Below, piece after piece: positions 8,162 through 18,059 of a stretch of DNA of 64,000 nucleotides. Numbering within the stretch: position 1 is the stretch's first letter; each line of letters starts with the position of its first letter. The notes beneath the pieces are model-generated. The model saw nothing but the letters and a program-made list of their open reading frames with translations. It was not told where the DNA came from and ran no database searches. Origin of the DNA: an uncultured Acetatifactor sp. (GTDB lineage Bacteria; Bacillota; Clostridia; Lachnospirales; Lachnospiraceae); NCBI GenBank assembly GCA_947586055.1, contig CANPXL010000002.1:1-64000 (forward strand). The letters run 5' to 3'. The position numbers were made by a program, and so were the translations under genes.

Positions 8162-9337
8162 TTCCACGATCATCCGTTCATCTGTCTCCAAAGCCGTCTT
8201 TATCAGCTCCCCGATCTTTTCGTCAAGCTTCTGTTCATGCCGGCGGATCACATTCCGATTGGGCTTTGTCACGGGATGCTTTGCCACAAAAATCGTACAG
8301 CAGTCCTCGTAAGGCAGAATGGACGTCTCATAAGAACCGATCCTGTTCGCCACGGCCACGATCTCCTGTTTGTCAAAGCCGATCAGAGGTCTGTATACCG
8401 GCAGGGTGCAGACTTCATTTGTGGCCGCCAGGGAATGCAGCGTCTGAGACGCCACCTGCCCGATACTCTCCCCTGTGATCAGGCCGAGACACCCCGTCTC
8501 CTGCGCGATCTGCTCCGCGATCCGCATCATGTAACGGCGCATGATAACGGTCAGTTCCTCGTGGGGACATTTCTCATGGATATAAAGCTGGATATCCGTA
8601 AAGTTGATCACATGAAGACAGATGGGCCCCGTATACGCCGAGACAATCCGGGCCAGATCCACCACCTTCTGCTTTGCGCGCTCGCTGGTATAGGGCGGCG
8701 CGTGAAAGTAAACGGCGTCGATCTTCACGCCCCGTTTTGCGATCATGTATCCCGCCACCGGGGAATCGATCCCGCCGGAAAGAAGCAGCATCGCCTTTCC
8801 GCCGGTGCCTACGGGCATTCCGCCGGGACCCGGTATCTCCATGGAATAAATGTAGATTTTTTCCCGGATCTCCACATTCAGCATGATCTCAGGGTTGTGT
8901 ACGTCCACCTTCATCTCCGGAAAGGCGTTCAGGATCGCTTCCCCCAGATCCGCATTGATCTCCATGGATTCCTTCGGATAATTCTTTCTCGCCCGCCTTG
9001 CATTCACCTTGAACGTCCCGCTGCGGTCAGGATACGTCTCCCCAATATATCCGACAACCGTGTCACATAATTTTTCAAAGCCCTCGTCTTCCACATATAC
9101 CATGGGACAGATCGCAGCGATGCCGAAGACCTGGCGGAGCCTGTCCACGGTCTCGTCATAGTCGAACTCCCCCAAAGCCTCCACATAAATACGGCCCTGA
9201 TTCTTCCGGACCTCGAACGCTCCCTCGCATTTTTCCAGAGCAAACCGGATCTGGCGTACCAGCGCGTCTTCAAAAAGATACCGGTTGCTTCCCTTTACCC
9301 CGATTTCCGCGTATTTGATCAAAAAAGCTGTAAACAT
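8159..9337 (-). CDS. thiI: tRNA 4-thiouridine synthase ThiI
   Basis: A 392-residue ThiI: N-terminal ferredoxin-like and THUMP domains (KYAEIGVKGSNRYLFED), then a PP-loop ATPase with LLLSGGIDSPVAGYM. It activates uridine 8 of tRNA by adenylation and inserts sulfur delivered by a cysteine desulfurase. No C-terminal rhodanese domain is visible, typical of Firmicutes enzymes (Bacillus ThiI pairs with NifZ). The start is ATG 9337 preceded by GAGGTGGAT; the track's 31 extra residues have no RBS. It lies 89 bp downstream of a cysteine desulfurase gene, its likely sulfur donor. Confidence 0.94.
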   Translation of the reverse strand: MFTAFLIKYAEIGVKGSNRYLFEDALVRQIRFALEKCEGAFEVRKNQGRIYVEALGEFDYDETVDRLRQVFGIAAICPMVYVEDEGFEKLCDTVVGYIGETYPDRSGTFKVNARRARKNYPKESMEINADLGEAILNAFPEMKVDVHNPEIMLNVEIREKIYIYSMEIPGPGGMPVGTGGKAMLLLSGGIDSPVAGYMIAKRGVKIDAVYFHAPPYTSERAKQKVVDLARIVSAYTGPICLHVINFTDIQLYIHEKCPHEELTVIMRRYMMRIAEQIAQETGCLGLITGESIGQVASQTLHSLAATNEVCTLPVYRPLIGFDKQEIVAVANRIGSYETSILPYEDCCTIFVAKHPVTKPNRNVIRRHEQKLDEKIGELIKTALETDERMIVE

Positions 9338-9426
9338 ATCCACCTCGTTCGTCCCGGCCCCGGGTCTGGTCTGTCTGTTCCCGGGCCGGCTCGACATTTC
9401 GGCCCGGGAACCTCTGATGCTGTCTC

Positions 9427-10599
9427 TCATCCGCGCCTTGTATATTTGCGCAGCATAGGAATTTTATCATAAATCGTCTGTAATGTATAGTCTATTTCTT
9501 CCATGGTGGTATATACGGAAAAACTGAAGCGCACAGTGGACTCCAGCATCCAGTTCTCCACGCCCATCGCCCGCAGCGTGGCGGAGGGCTGGGGTTTGCG
9601 GGCGGAGCAGGCGCTTCCGGCGGATACGTAAATTCCCTTTTCTTCCAGAGCGTGGAGCAGCACCTCGCTTCGCACATCCCGGAAGGAAGCGCTGACGATA
9701 TGGGGAGCCGTTCCCTCTCCGTCGGGATGATCCGGCAGAAGGCCGTTGATCCTGACTCCGTCCAGCTCTCTCAGCCCCTCGATGAGACGGCGCTTACACC
9801 GGCGCAGTCTCTCCAGATCCCCGTCGAGATGGGCGTACACCAGTTCCGCCGCCTTTGCCGTTCCGGCCGCTCCCGGCACATTTTCCGTGCCCGACCTCAA
9901 GTTCATCTGCTGGCCTCCGCCGTAAAGAATGGGCTGAATCTTCACCTTGTCTCTGATGTAAAGAATACCGGTTCCCTTGGGCCCGTGAATCTTATGCCCG
10001 CTGGCGGAGAGCAGATCGATCCCCATTTTTTTCGGGAAGATCCTCGCTTTGCCGAATCCCTGAACCGCGTCCACATGAAACAGCGTATCGGGATTCATGC
10101 GCTTGATCAGAGCGCCCGCCTCCGCCACAGGCTGCAGAGAGCCCACCTCGTTGTTGGTGTGCATGATGGATACCAGGATGGTATCCCCCGACATTGCGCG
10201 CTGCAAGTCCTCCAATCGGATCCTGCCTGTGCCGTCCACAGGCAGATACGTCACCCGGAAGCCCACGGACTCCAGATAACGCATGGTCTGTAAAACGGCG
10301 GGATGCTCGATCATGGTCGTGATCAGATGATTTCCCCGTCTCCGATTTGCAAAGGCGCAGCCGATCAGCGCCATATTGTCGGACTCCGTTCCGCCGGAAG
10401 TAAAAAAAATTTCCTTTTCCCCCGCTTTCAGCAGTTCCGCGACGGTCTGTCTGGCATAGCGCAGATACTGTTCCGCCTGCATCCCTCTGGTATGAAGACT
10501 GGAAGGGTTCCCATAGTCCTCGCACATGATTTTTGTCACCAATTCCGCCGCTTCAGGAAGCACCCGGGTTGTGGCGGAATTGTCCAAATATACTTCCAT
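9427..10599 (-). CDS. cysteine desulfurase (NifS/IscS-like, ThiI partner)
   Basis: A 390-residue class V PLP-dependent aminotransferase that takes sulfur from cysteine. MEVYLDNSATTRV is the typical N-terminus, SASGHKIHGPKGTG has the PLP lysine, and SAGSACSARKPQPS carries the active-site cysteine in a short loop like that of NifZ/IscS group I enzymes. Start ATG 10599 has a GGAGGAGATT ribosome site. Gene order puts it directly before thiI, so the main role is probably tRNA 4-thiouridylation. General Fe-S supply cannot be ruled out. Confidence 0.92.
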   Translation of the reverse strand: MEVYLDNSATTRVLPEAAELVTKIMCEDYGNPSSLHTRGMQAEQYLRYARQTVAELLKAGEKEIFFTSGGTESDNMALIGCAFANRRRGNHLITTMIEHPAVLQTMRYLESVGFRVTYLPVDGTGRIRLEDLQRAMSGDTILVSIMHTNNEVGSLQPVAEAGALIKRMNPDTLFHVDAVQGFGKARIFPKKMGIDLLSASGHKIHGPKGTGILYIRDKVKIQPILYGGGQQMNLRSGTENVPGAAGTAKAAELVYAHLDGDLERLRRCKRRLIEGLRELDGVRINGLLPDHPDGEGTAPHIVSASFRDVRSEVLLHALEEKGIYVSAGSACSARKPQPSATLRAMGVENWMLESTVRFSFSVYTTMEEIDYTLQTIYDKIPMLRKYTRRG

Positions 10600-10725
10600 A
10601 ATCTCCTCCATTTCCAAAGCTGAAAATGCAACAGCATATTTCCTTTGTTTATAGCGTATGCCGGAATTGCTGTCCTTGTCAATGTTTGTCGCCTGATGAC
10701 GCAGAACGCCGCAGCGGACAGGTTT

Positions 10726-10808
10726 CCTTCTGTGCGCGCAAAGATCGGGCCTCCGTCAGACGCTTCCCTTCTGTTCGCAAAAATTGGGCCGCCGTCAGAC
10801 GCTTCCCT
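10726..10808 (-). repeat. imperfect tandem repeat duplicating the rsmE 3' end
   Basis: A roughly 39-bp unit occurs twice. Each copy contains GTCAGACGCTTCCCT and a GCAAA.AT.GGGCC stretch on the plus strand. The upstream-most copy on the minus strand overlaps the last codons and stop of rsmE (GGAAGCGTCTGA), so the second looks like a duplication of the gene's tail into the intergenic region. Confidence 0.7.
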
Positions 10809-11547
10809 CCAGCCGGTACATGATCCAGGAGAGCACCGTCATTCCCGCCGTCTCCGTGCGCAGGATCCGTTTTCCCAGCGTGACCGGTTCCATACCGCAC
10901 TGAACCGCTTCCCTGATCTCCGTCTCCTCAAAGCCGCCCTCCGGCCCGATGAATACCGCCACGCTCTGCCCCGGCATAAGACCGTCGATTCTTTGCTTTG
11001 TCCGTTCCATTCCTTCCGCCAGCTCATAGGGAATCAATCTGACATCTATGTCAGACGCCATCTCCACCGCCTGCCGGAAGGTTTGAATTTCCGTAACCTC
11101 CGGGATCACAGCGCGCCGGCTCTGTTTTGCGGCAGCCTGAGCGATTCCCTGCCATCTCGCGGTCTTTGCGGCGGCCTTCTTCCCCTCCGGCTTCGCCACG
11201 CAGCGCTTTGCGGTAAAGGGTATGATCCGGTATACACCCAGCTCCACGGCCTTCTGTATGATCGTCTCCATCTTGTCCGCCTTCGGAAGCGCCTGAAACA
11301 GGTACACCTTCGACGGCAGCTCCACGCCGTCCTCCCTGATAAAACGCAGTTCGCATACGACGCGGTCCGGCTCCAGCGTCAGGATCCCGCACCGGTACTC
11401 CTTCCCGTCCGCGCCGTTGCTCACGGAAATTTCCTCCCCCTGCCTCATGCGAAGCACGTTTTTTATATGGTTGACGTCGGAGCCCGTTATAATGACACGT
11501 TTGTCATTTAAATTGATTTGGGATGGTTCCACAAAAAAACGGTACAT
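10795..11547 (-). CDS. rsmE: 16S rRNA m3U1498 methyltransferase RsmE
   Basis: A 250-residue SPOUT-class methyltransferase for U1498 of 16S rRNA. An N-terminal PUA-like domain (MYRFFVEPSQ..KNVLRMRQGEEI) precedes the knotted SAM domain with FIGPEGGFEETEI and LGKRILRTETA. The start at 11547 follows GAGGAAACG; the track start 16 codons upstream overlaps prmA. It lies 11 bp after the prmA stop, the common prmA-rsmE pair. The stop codon lies within a tandem repeat. Confidence 0.95.
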   Translation of the reverse strand: MYRFFVEPSQINLNDKRVIITGSDVNHIKNVLRMRQGEEISVSNGADGKEYRCGILTLEPDRVVCELRFIREDGVELPSKVYLFQALPKADKMETIIQKAVELGVYRIIPFTAKRCVAKPEGKKAAAKTARWQGIAQAAAKQSRRAVIPEVTEIQTFRQAVEMASDIDVRLIPYELAEGMERTKQRIDGLMPGQSVAVFIGPEGGFEETEIREAVQCGMEPVTLGKRILRTETAGMTVLSWIMYRLEGSV

Positions 11548-11558
11548 CGTCGTTTCCT

Positions 11559-12551
11559 CTACTTTTCTTCTCTGCGGGCCGTTACGCTGACCCATTCTCC
11601 CTGACGCGTCACCTCCGTCACCGTCAGGCCGGCCGCCTTTATGGCCCCGATCACAGTCTCTTCCTTGTCGTCGATGATGCCGGACGTAATGTAGACGCCG
11701 CCCTTCTTCAGCGCGCCCACGGCCACGGGAGTCAGGGGCACCAATACCTCCGCAAGAATGTTTGCCACCACAATGTCATATTTCTCATGGCCCACCCTGT
11801 CCTGAATCTCTTTCTCCGTGATGACATTGCCGATCAGACATTCAAACTGTTCCGGCGCAATGCCGTTGGCCTGACAATTCTGTGCTACAGCCTCCGCCGC
11901 GCACACGTCGAGGTCCGTTCCCAACGCGTGCTTCGCCCCGAACATCAGCGAAAGGATCGACAGAATTCCGCTTCCCGTGCCCACATCCAGCAGTTCCGTG
12001 TCCGGCGTGACATATTTTTTCAGCTGCCGGATGCAGAGCTGGGTCGTCTCATGCTTCCCCGTGCCGAAAGCGGTTCCGGGATCAATGTGCAGCACCATCT
12101 TTCCTTCATCTTCCGGCTTTACATCCTCCCAGGACGGAATTATAAGGATATCGTCGATATAAAACTGATGAAAATACTGCTTCCAGTTGTTGATCCAGTC
12201 GATATCCTGCGTTTCCTCCACCGCGATGGAGCCGTCGCCGATGTCGCAGAACTGCCGGAGTCCGTCCAGCTCTCTCCCAATGTCGGCGAGCAGGGAATCC
12301 ACATCCGTCTTTCTCCCCTGAACTTCAAGCGTCCCGTCCTCGCCCTTCTCCACGAAAAAGCTCAGAAAGGCGATCCCGTCGTCCTTCGGCCCTTCCGGCA
12401 GAATATCCACAAACATCTGCTCTTTCTCCAGCGCCGTCAGGGGCACGTTATCCTCTATCTGGGCGCCTTTCAGCCCCATGTCGTAAAGCGTGCTGACAAT
12501 AATGTCTTCCGCATCCGTAACCGTCCTGATCTTAAATTTTACCCATTTCAT
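11559..12551 (-). CDS. prmA: ribosomal protein L11 methyltransferase PrmA
   Basis: A 330-residue PrmA that trimethylates ribosomal protein L11. The substrate-binding N-terminal domain (MKWVKFKIRTVTDAEDII) is followed by the SAM domain: DPGTAFGTGKHETTQLCIR, ELLDVGTGSGILSILSLMFG and VANILAEVLVPL (NxL motif region). The ATG at 12551 has a GGGAGGTATC ribosome site. It lies downstream of the O-antigen-ligase-like gene and upstream of rsmE. Confidence 0.95.
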   Translation of the reverse strand: MKWVKFKIRTVTDAEDIIVSTLYDMGLKGAQIEDNVPLTALEKEQMFVDILPEGPKDDGIAFLSFFVEKGEDGTLEVQGRKTDVDSLLADIGRELDGLRQFCDIGDGSIAVEETQDIDWINNWKQYFHQFYIDDILIIPSWEDVKPEDEGKMVLHIDPGTAFGTGKHETTQLCIRQLKKYVTPDTELLDVGTGSGILSILSLMFGAKHALGTDLDVCAAEAVAQNCQANGIAPEQFECLIGNVITEKEIQDRVGHEKYDIVVANILAEVLVPLTPVAVGALKKGGVYITSGIIDDKEETVIGAIKAAGLTVTEVTRQGEWVSVTARREEK

Positions 12552-12585
12552 ACGATACCTCCCGCCATCCGGCGTTTGTTTTGTT

Positions 12586-14133
12586 TCACGGCGCGACGCT
12601 CCGGTCTTCTCCGCGTTCCGCCTCAGACCGCTCGTTTTCCTGTCTTCTCACGACAGACTCACAGATCCCAAGCAGCAGAAAAAACAACGGCGTACTCATA
12701 ACCTGCTGAAAGCTCACAAGAGAATTTACTCCGTACAGCACAAGACCCAGCATACCCGCCAGAGATCCCCGATACCTGCGAACGGCCGAAAAATAAAGCG
12801 CGGCCGCGCCGCAAAGTCCCGGTATTCCCATGTTGACCAGATGATTCAGGCCCTGATTGTGGGCGTTGACAAAGACCGCGTCCGCAAAATGTCCTTCTAC
12901 CGCGGGCAGCTGCGTTGGGGAAAAGTGGGAATAAACGTACGCCCCGAAACAGTCCGGCCCCGCCCCCAGCAGCTTTTGTTTCAGATCCCCCTGCAGAAAA
13001 CTCCGCCACGCCAGCTTCCAGAGCGCGCCCCGGCCGGTCAGCCAGCCCTCCGTCCCGGTCAGCCGGGCCAGATACAGCGCGCCTGCGGCTGCCCCGGCGG
13101 CGATCCCCGAGATCACAAGTCCCAGCCAAATGCCCTTTCGGATCTTCTCCTTTCGGGATTCCGCCGTTTCCCCCTTCTCAAGCCTGCGGACCGCATCATA
13201 CAGTCCCAGACAGGCCAGACCCAGGATCCACCAGCCATTCCAGAGAAACACTTCGATTCCCGGCCCGTCCGCAGGCAGGGATTTCAGCGCCTTTTCCCCC
13301 AGAAACGCCGCGGCCCGTCCGTAAACCGAAAGCGCAAACGCCGTTCCCGCTGCCAGCAGGAGCGTCCTTCCGATCCCTTCCGGGTTGCCTCGGCTTTTCA
13401 GCAGGCACACGCCAAGGCAGGCCGCCGCCAGCACAAATCCCGTATCGCTTCCCTGAATGCCCAGAAGCGCCAGTCCCAGAACGCTTACAGCAAATAAAAG
13501 GCGGCGCTTTCCCGCTCTTTTCGCCTTCAGATATCCCGCCACAGGCAGGGAAAGCGCCACCGCACAGTACCCGCAGAACCAATTGATGTTTCCCACAGTG
13601 GAGATCAGATGGCTGTACTCCCATGTCTCTGGGCCAAAACCCTTCCGAAGCCCGAGAGGATCCAGCCCCAGACGGCTGCAGAATCCCAGCAGAACCACCA
13701 GAAAAAACCCCGTCTCCCAACAGGAAACGGTCCATCCGCTTCTGCGGCAGGTTCTGGAAACGAAAAAATAAATTCCCACGAATAACAGCTGGGACAGGGC
13801 TCCCATGTACCACTCCGGACTGCCCGTCCACGCCAGAGAACCGTAACTGCTGCATACGGCGGAAACCGCCGCCCATCCTCCGTAACAGAGCATGCACCAG
13901 TCCACAGGGCAAAACGCCGGGGTCTGTCTCCGGATCCCGGTTCTTTTTTTCAACGCCCATTCCACAGCGCCGGCAGCCCCGGCCAGACCGAGACAGAACA
14001 GAGATATGTTCCGGAACAGGGCGTACTTGGAATCGCCCAGCAGCGCATACGTCCCCCGGGTGTACAGCGGCAGCGCCGCAGCCACCGCCACAATGTAAAA
14101 ATCGCAAAGCGTTCCCGTAAAATCTTTTCTCAT
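12586..14133 (-). CDS. O-antigen ligase / Wzy-like polytopic membrane protein
   Basis: A 515-residue integral membrane protein with about ten to twelve hydrophobic helices. Near the C-terminal third is VNAHNQGLNHLVNMGIPG, the large-loop signature of the Wzy_C/O-antigen ligase (WaaL) superfamily, preceded by an extracytoplasmic loop (LLGAGPDCFGAYVYSH). It may polymerise or ligate a lipid-linked glycan, but substrate and partners are unknown. The start at 14133 (MRKDFTGTLC) is preferred over the track start, which runs into the dnaJ terminator. It has no glycan genes next to it, only heat-shock and ribosome-modification genes. The glycan locus is about 12 kb away. Confidence 0.78.
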   Translation of the reverse strand: MRKDFTGTLCDFYIVAVAAALPLYTRGTYALLGDSKYALFRNISLFCLGLAGAAGAVEWALKKRTGIRRQTPAFCPVDWCMLCYGGWAAVSAVCSSYGSLAWTGSPEWYMGALSQLLFVGIYFFVSRTCRRSGWTVSCWETGFFLVVLLGFCSRLGLDPLGLRKGFGPETWEYSHLISTVGNINWFCGYCAVALSLPVAGYLKAKRAGKRRLLFAVSVLGLALLGIQGSDTGFVLAAACLGVCLLKSRGNPEGIGRTLLLAAGTAFALSVYGRAAAFLGEKALKSLPADGPGIEVFLWNGWWILGLACLGLYDAVRRLEKGETAESRKEKIRKGIWLGLVISGIAAGAAAGALYLARLTGTEGWLTGRGALWKLAWRSFLQGDLKQKLLGAGPDCFGAYVYSHFSPTQLPAVEGHFADAVFVNAHNQGLNHLVNMGIPGLCGAAALYFSAVRRYRGSLAGMLGLVLYGVNSLVSFQQVMSTPLFFLLLGICESVVRRQENERSEAERGEDRSVAP

Positions 14134-14156
14134 GAATTTCGTCCGCCAACACGGCA

Positions 14157-14187
14157 AAAGGATTGCTGGGCAAACAGCAATCCCTTT
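14157..14187 (-). terminator. terminator after dnaJ
   Basis: The stem AAAGG.ATTGCTG / CAGCAAT.CCTTT lies 24 bp beyond the dnaJ stop, with a short TTTT on the minus strand. It probably ends the hrcA-grpE-dnaK-dnaJ transcript. Confidence 0.7.
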
Positions 14188-14210
14188 CACTGAAAATACG
14201 GCTGCGCCTG

Positions 14211-15392
14211 TTATTTCCAGAATTTCTTTTTTCTGTTATCCTTACTGTCCCTGGCGTCTGCGTCGGCGTCAGAAGCAGACGCGTTTTTCGCCGCGTTGAG
14301 CGTGTCTCCCGTGAGTTCGTCGAACTGTCGGAGCAGCTCCTTCGCCTCCGGCCTGATCCTGTCGGGCACCTGCACCACCAGCGTCACATAATGATCGCCC
14401 CTGACGTCTTTGTTTCTCCAGGAGGGAACGCCTTTTCCCCGCAGCCGGACTCTGGTATCCGTCTGGGTTCCGGGACGCACGTCATAAATCACCTTCCCGT
14501 CCACGGTATCGATGAGGATCTCTCCCCCCAGCGCCGCAACCGCAAAAGACACGGGCACCGTGGAATAAATATCGAAATCCTGTCTCTGGAAAATAGGATG
14601 CCGTCCTACGATCACTTCGATCAGCACGTCTCCTCTGGGGCCTCCGTTGACGCCCGGTTCTCCCAGCCCCGGCATACGGGTGGACTGACCGTTGTCAATA
14701 CCGGCCGGAATATCCACGGAATAACGCTTCTTCATGGGAATATATCCCGTCCCGTGGCAATCGGCGCATTTTTCCCGGATAACCTTTCCGGTTCCTTGAC
14801 AGTCGGGACAGACCTGAACGCTGCGCGTGGTTCCGAAAAAGATCTGCTGCGTAATGACGATCTGACCCTTGCCGCCGCACCTGCTGCAGGTCTCCGGCGT
14901 CGTGCCGGGCTTTGCGCCGGAACCGTTACAGGTCTTACAGGTTTCTTTTACATTCAGTTCGATTTCTTTTTTGCAGCCGAAAACCGCTTCCTCAAAGGTA
15001 ATTCTCACGCTGGTGCGCAGATTGGCGCCCTTCATGGGGCCGTTGCTGCGGCCTCTGGAACTGCTGCGGCCGGTTCCGAAAAGATCGCCGAAAATATCGC
15101 CAAAGATATCGCCGAAATCCGCGCCGCTGAAATCAAAGCCGCCCGAACCGCCGAACCCGCCGTCAAAAGCGGAATGACCAAACTGATCGTACTGGCGTCT
15201 CTTCTCCGGATCGCTGAGCACCGCATAAGCTTCGGAAGCTTCCTTGAATTTTTTCTCAGCTTCGGCATCACCCGGATTTACATCCGGATGATACTTCTTC
15301 GCAAGAGCTCTGTATGCTTTTTTGATCGCCGCGTCGTCCGCGTTCTTTTCAACACCCAGGACCTCATAATAGTCCCGCTTTTGCTCTGCCAT
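14211..15392 (-). CDS. dnaJ: chaperone DnaJ
   Basis: A 393-residue type I J-protein, co-chaperone that stimulates DnaK ATP hydrolysis. The J domain has [13 protein letters not shown] and the HPD motif ([11 protein letters not shown]). A Gly/Phe-rich linker ([18 protein letters not shown]) precedes four CxxCxGxG zinc repeats ([40 protein letters not shown]). The C-terminal peptide-binding domain ends in a charged tail. It is the last gene of the heat-shock operon, 14 bp after dnaK. Confidence 0.98.
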   Translation of the reverse strand: MAEQKRDYYEVLGVEKNADDAAIKKAYRALAKKYHPDVNPGDAEAEKKFKEASEAYAVLSDPEKRRQYDQFGHSAFDGGFGGSGGFDFSGADFGDIFGDIFGDLFGTGRSSSRGRSNGPMKGANLRTSVRITFEEAVFGCKKEIELNVKETCKTCNGSGAKPGTTPETCSRCGGKGQIVITQQIFFGTTRSVQVCPDCQGTGKVIREKCADCHGTGYIPMKKRYSVDIPAGIDNGQSTRMPGLGEPGVNGGPRGDVLIEVIVGRHPIFQRQDFDIYSTVPVSFAVAALGGEILIDTVDGKVIYDVRPGTQTDTRVRLRGKGVPSWRNKDVRGDHYVTLVVQVPDRIRPEAKELLRQFDELTGDTLNAAKNASASDADADARDSKDNRKKKFWK

Positions 15393-15406
15393 AGCTGCAC
15401 CTCAAA

Positions 15407-17278
15407 TTATACTTCACGGAAATCTCCGTCGATCACGTCGTCCTGAGGGGCGGAACCGCTCTCAGCCGCGCCTCCCATATCAGGAGCGGGGCCCGCCGCG
15501 CCCTGCTGCGCCTGCTGCATATTCTCGTACATCCTGGTAAACAGGCTCTGAGCGCTGTTCGTCAGCTTTTCTTTTGCCGCTTTCAGCTCGTCGATATCGC
15601 TGTCGCTCATCTCCTGATCCTTGGTTCTCTCCAGGATCGCCTTTATCGCGTCAAGATCCGCCTGAACCGCAGACTTATCGCTGTCGCTGATCTTGTCGCC
15701 CACTTCCTCCAGGGCCTTTTCGGTCTGGAAGACAAACGCGTCGGCGTCATTTCTTGTCTCGATGGCTTCCTTGCGCTTTCTGTCCTGAGCTTCAAACTCG
15801 GCGGCTTCCTTCACGGCTCTCTCAATGTCTTCATCGGACATATTGGAGCCTGCGGTAATGGTAATATGCTGCTCCTTGCCGGTTCCAAGATCCTTTGCGG
15901 ACACGTTTACGATACCGTTTGCATCGATGTCGAAGGTAACTTCGATCTGAGGCACCCCTCTTCTTGCGGGAGGGATCCCATCCAGACGGAACTGTCCGAG
16001 GGACTTGTTGTCCTTCGCAAACTGTCTTTCACCCTGTACCACGTTGATATCCACAGCCGTCTGGTTGTCTGCGGCGGTGGAGAAGACCTGACTCTTCTTG
16101 GTAGGAATGGTGGTATTTCTCTCGATCAGCCTGGTTGCAACGCCGCCCATGGTCTCGATGGAAAGGGACAGAGGCGTTACATCCAGAAGCAGGATCTCAC
16201 CCGCGCCGGCGTCGCCCGCCAGTTTTCCTCCCTGTACGGAAGCGCCGATGGCAACGCACTCGTCGGGATTCAAAGATTTGCTGGGCTCCTTGCCGGTGAG
16301 CTGTCTTACTTTTTCCTGAACCGCGGGAATACGGGTGGAGCCGCCTACCAGCAGCACCTGTCCCAGATCCGCGTTGGTCAGCCCGGCGTCCTTCATGGCG
16401 TTCTGAACCGGGATCGCGGTCTTATCGACCAGATCTCTGGTCAGCTCGTCGAACTGAGCGCGGCTTAAGTTCATGTCAAAATGCTTGGGGCCGTCCGCGG
16501 TGGCGGTGATAAAAGGCAGGTTAATGTTGGTGGTCATGGCGCTGGAAAGCTCCTTCTTGGCCTTCTCCGCCGCCTCCTTCAGTCTCTGCATCGCCATCTT
16601 GTCGCCGGAGAGGTCTACACCCTCCGTCTTTTTAAACTCGGACAGCATCCACTGGATGATCTTCTCGTCAAAGTCGTCGCCGCCAAGGTGCGTATCGCCG
16701 TTGGTCGCCAGCACGGAGATGACGCCGTCGCCGATCTCGATAATGGAGACGTCGAAGGTACCGCCGCCAAGGTCATATACCATGATGTTCTGCTCTTTTT
16801 CATTGTCCAGGCCGTAAGCCAGCGCAGCCGCGGTGGGCTCGTTGATGATACGCTTTACCTCCAGTCCGGCGATCTTTCCAGCGTCCTTGGTCGCCTGACG
16901 CTGCGCGTCGTTAAAGTATGCGGGAACGGTGATCACCGCATCCGTCACCTTCTCGCCCAGATAGCTTTCCGCGTCCGCCTTCAGCTTCTGCAGAATCATG
17001 GCGGAAATCTGCTGGGGAGAGTATTTCTTGCCGTCGATGGTACGTCCTCTGTCCGTACCCATATCCCTCTTGATCGAAGAGATCGTCTTCTCCGCGTTGG
17101 TGACGGCCTGACGCTTTGCCGGCTCGCCGATCAGTCTCTCGCCGGTCTTTGTAAACGCGACGACGGAAGGTGTGGTCCTTGCGCCCTCGGCGTTTGCGAT
17201 AACGGTGGGCTTGCCGCCCTCCATCACAGCCACGCAGCTGTTTGTTGTTCCAAGGTCGATACCGATAATCTTGCTCAT
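15407..17278 (-). CDS. dnaK: chaperone DnaK (Hsp70)
   Basis: A 623-residue Hsp70. The ATPase domain begins [19 protein letters not shown] and contains the phosphate loop [13 protein letters not shown] and the [15 protein letters not shown] motif. The linker [17 protein letters not shown] leads into the substrate-binding domain and an alpha-helical lid with a Gln/Ala/Gly-rich tail. It works with DnaJ and GrpE, which flank it in the same operon. Confidence 0.99.
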   Translation of the reverse strand: MSKIIGIDLGTTNSCVAVMEGGKPTVIANAEGARTTPSVVAFTKTGERLIGEPAKRQAVTNAEKTISSIKRDMGTDRGRTIDGKKYSPQQISAMILQKLKADAESYLGEKVTDAVITVPAYFNDAQRQATKDAGKIAGLEVKRIINEPTAAALAYGLDNEKEQNIMVYDLGGGTFDVSIIEIGDGVISVLATNGDTHLGGDDFDEKIIQWMLSEFKKTEGVDLSGDKMAMQRLKEAAEKAKKELSSAMTTNINLPFITATADGPKHFDMNLSRAQFDELTRDLVDKTAIPVQNAMKDAGLTNADLGQVLLVGGSTRIPAVQEKVRQLTGKEPSKSLNPDECVAIGASVQGGKLAGDAGAGEILLLDVTPLSLSIETMGGVATRLIERNTTIPTKKSQVFSTAADNQTAVDINVVQGERQFAKDNKSLGQFRLDGIPPARRGVPQIEVTFDIDANGIVNVSAKDLGTGKEQHITITAGSNMSDEDIERAVKEAAEFEAQDRKRKEAIETRNDADAFVFQTEKALEEVGDKISDSDKSAVQADLDAIKAILERTKDQEMSDSDIDELKAAKEKLTNSAQSLFTRMYENMQQAQQGAAGPAPDMGGAAESGSAPQDDVIDGDFREV

Positions 17279-17323
17279 GTTTTATATCCTCCTACTCTTT
17301 TTCTCTATCCTGAAATTTGTTTG

Positions 17324-18043
17324 TTATTCCACTACCGCCACCATACTGTGACGCACCACGCTGTCTCTGTATGTGTAGCCTTTCTGCAGTTCCTGCGCCA
17401 CCACGCCGGATTCGTACTCCTCGCTGGCGACCTGCATCACCGCGTTGTGAAGGCTGGGATCGAACTCCCTGCCCACGGCCTCTATGGGTTTTACGCCGAT
17501 ATTGTCCAGTTCCGTCAGCAGCTGTCTGTAGACGCGGTTCATCCCGTCGACAAAGGGGTCTTCCCTCTGTTCCTCCGGCACCGTTGCAAGTCCTCTCTCA
17601 AAATTATCTACAACCGGAAGGATCTTCTCGATGACGCTCCTGGCGCCCGTCTCAAACATCGCCTGTTTTTCCCGGTCCGTGCGCCTGCGGAAATTTTCAA
17701 ATTCTGCCATCTGGCGCTTTACTCTGTCTTCCAGCTGTGCGATCTGCTCCTTCAGCACATCCGTTTTTTTATCCTGCCTGGCCTGCTTCTTTGCCGCTCT
17801 TTTCTCGGCGCGGTTCCCAGCGTCCCCGGGTTCCCCGCCCTCCGGCGTCTCTTCGGACTGCTCCGTCTCTTCAGCCTCCGCCGCCATCTCGGCCTGCGCC
17901 GTCTCTCCGGGTTCCGCCGCCGTCTCGGCCTGTGCCGTCTCTTCGGTTCCCGGCGTCTCTTCCGCCCGTGCTGTCTCTTCTGCTTCCGCCGTCTCTTCGA
18001 CCCCGGAAATGTGATCTTCCTTTCTCTTTTCCTGTTCCGCCAT
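17324..18043 (-). CDS. grpE: nucleotide exchange factor GrpE with an acidic repeat N-terminus
   Basis: A 239-residue GrpE. The conserved part starts near residue 95 (long coiled coil, ENFRRRTDREKQAMFETGA) and ends with the beta-domain (VAQELQKGYTYRDSVVRHSMVAVV). The first 90 residues are low-complexity and acidic, built from degenerate TAEAEET/AQAE-type repeats, which are unlikely to fold. The start at 18043 (MAEQEKRKED) is chosen because the track start overlaps hrcA. It lies between hrcA and dnaK. Confidence 0.96.
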   Translation of the reverse strand: MAEQEKRKEDHISGVEETAEAEETARAEETPGTEETAQAETAAEPGETAQAEMAAEAEETEQSEETPEGGEPGDAGNRAEKRAAKKQARQDKKTDVLKEQIAQLEDRVKRQMAEFENFRRRTDREKQAMFETGARSVIEKILPVVDNFERGLATVPEEQREDPFVDGMNRVYRQLLTELDNIGVKPIEAVGREFDPSLHNAVMQVASEEYESGVVAQELQKGYTYRDSVVRHSMVAVVE

Positions 18044-18059
18044 ATACTCTGTCCTTTCT

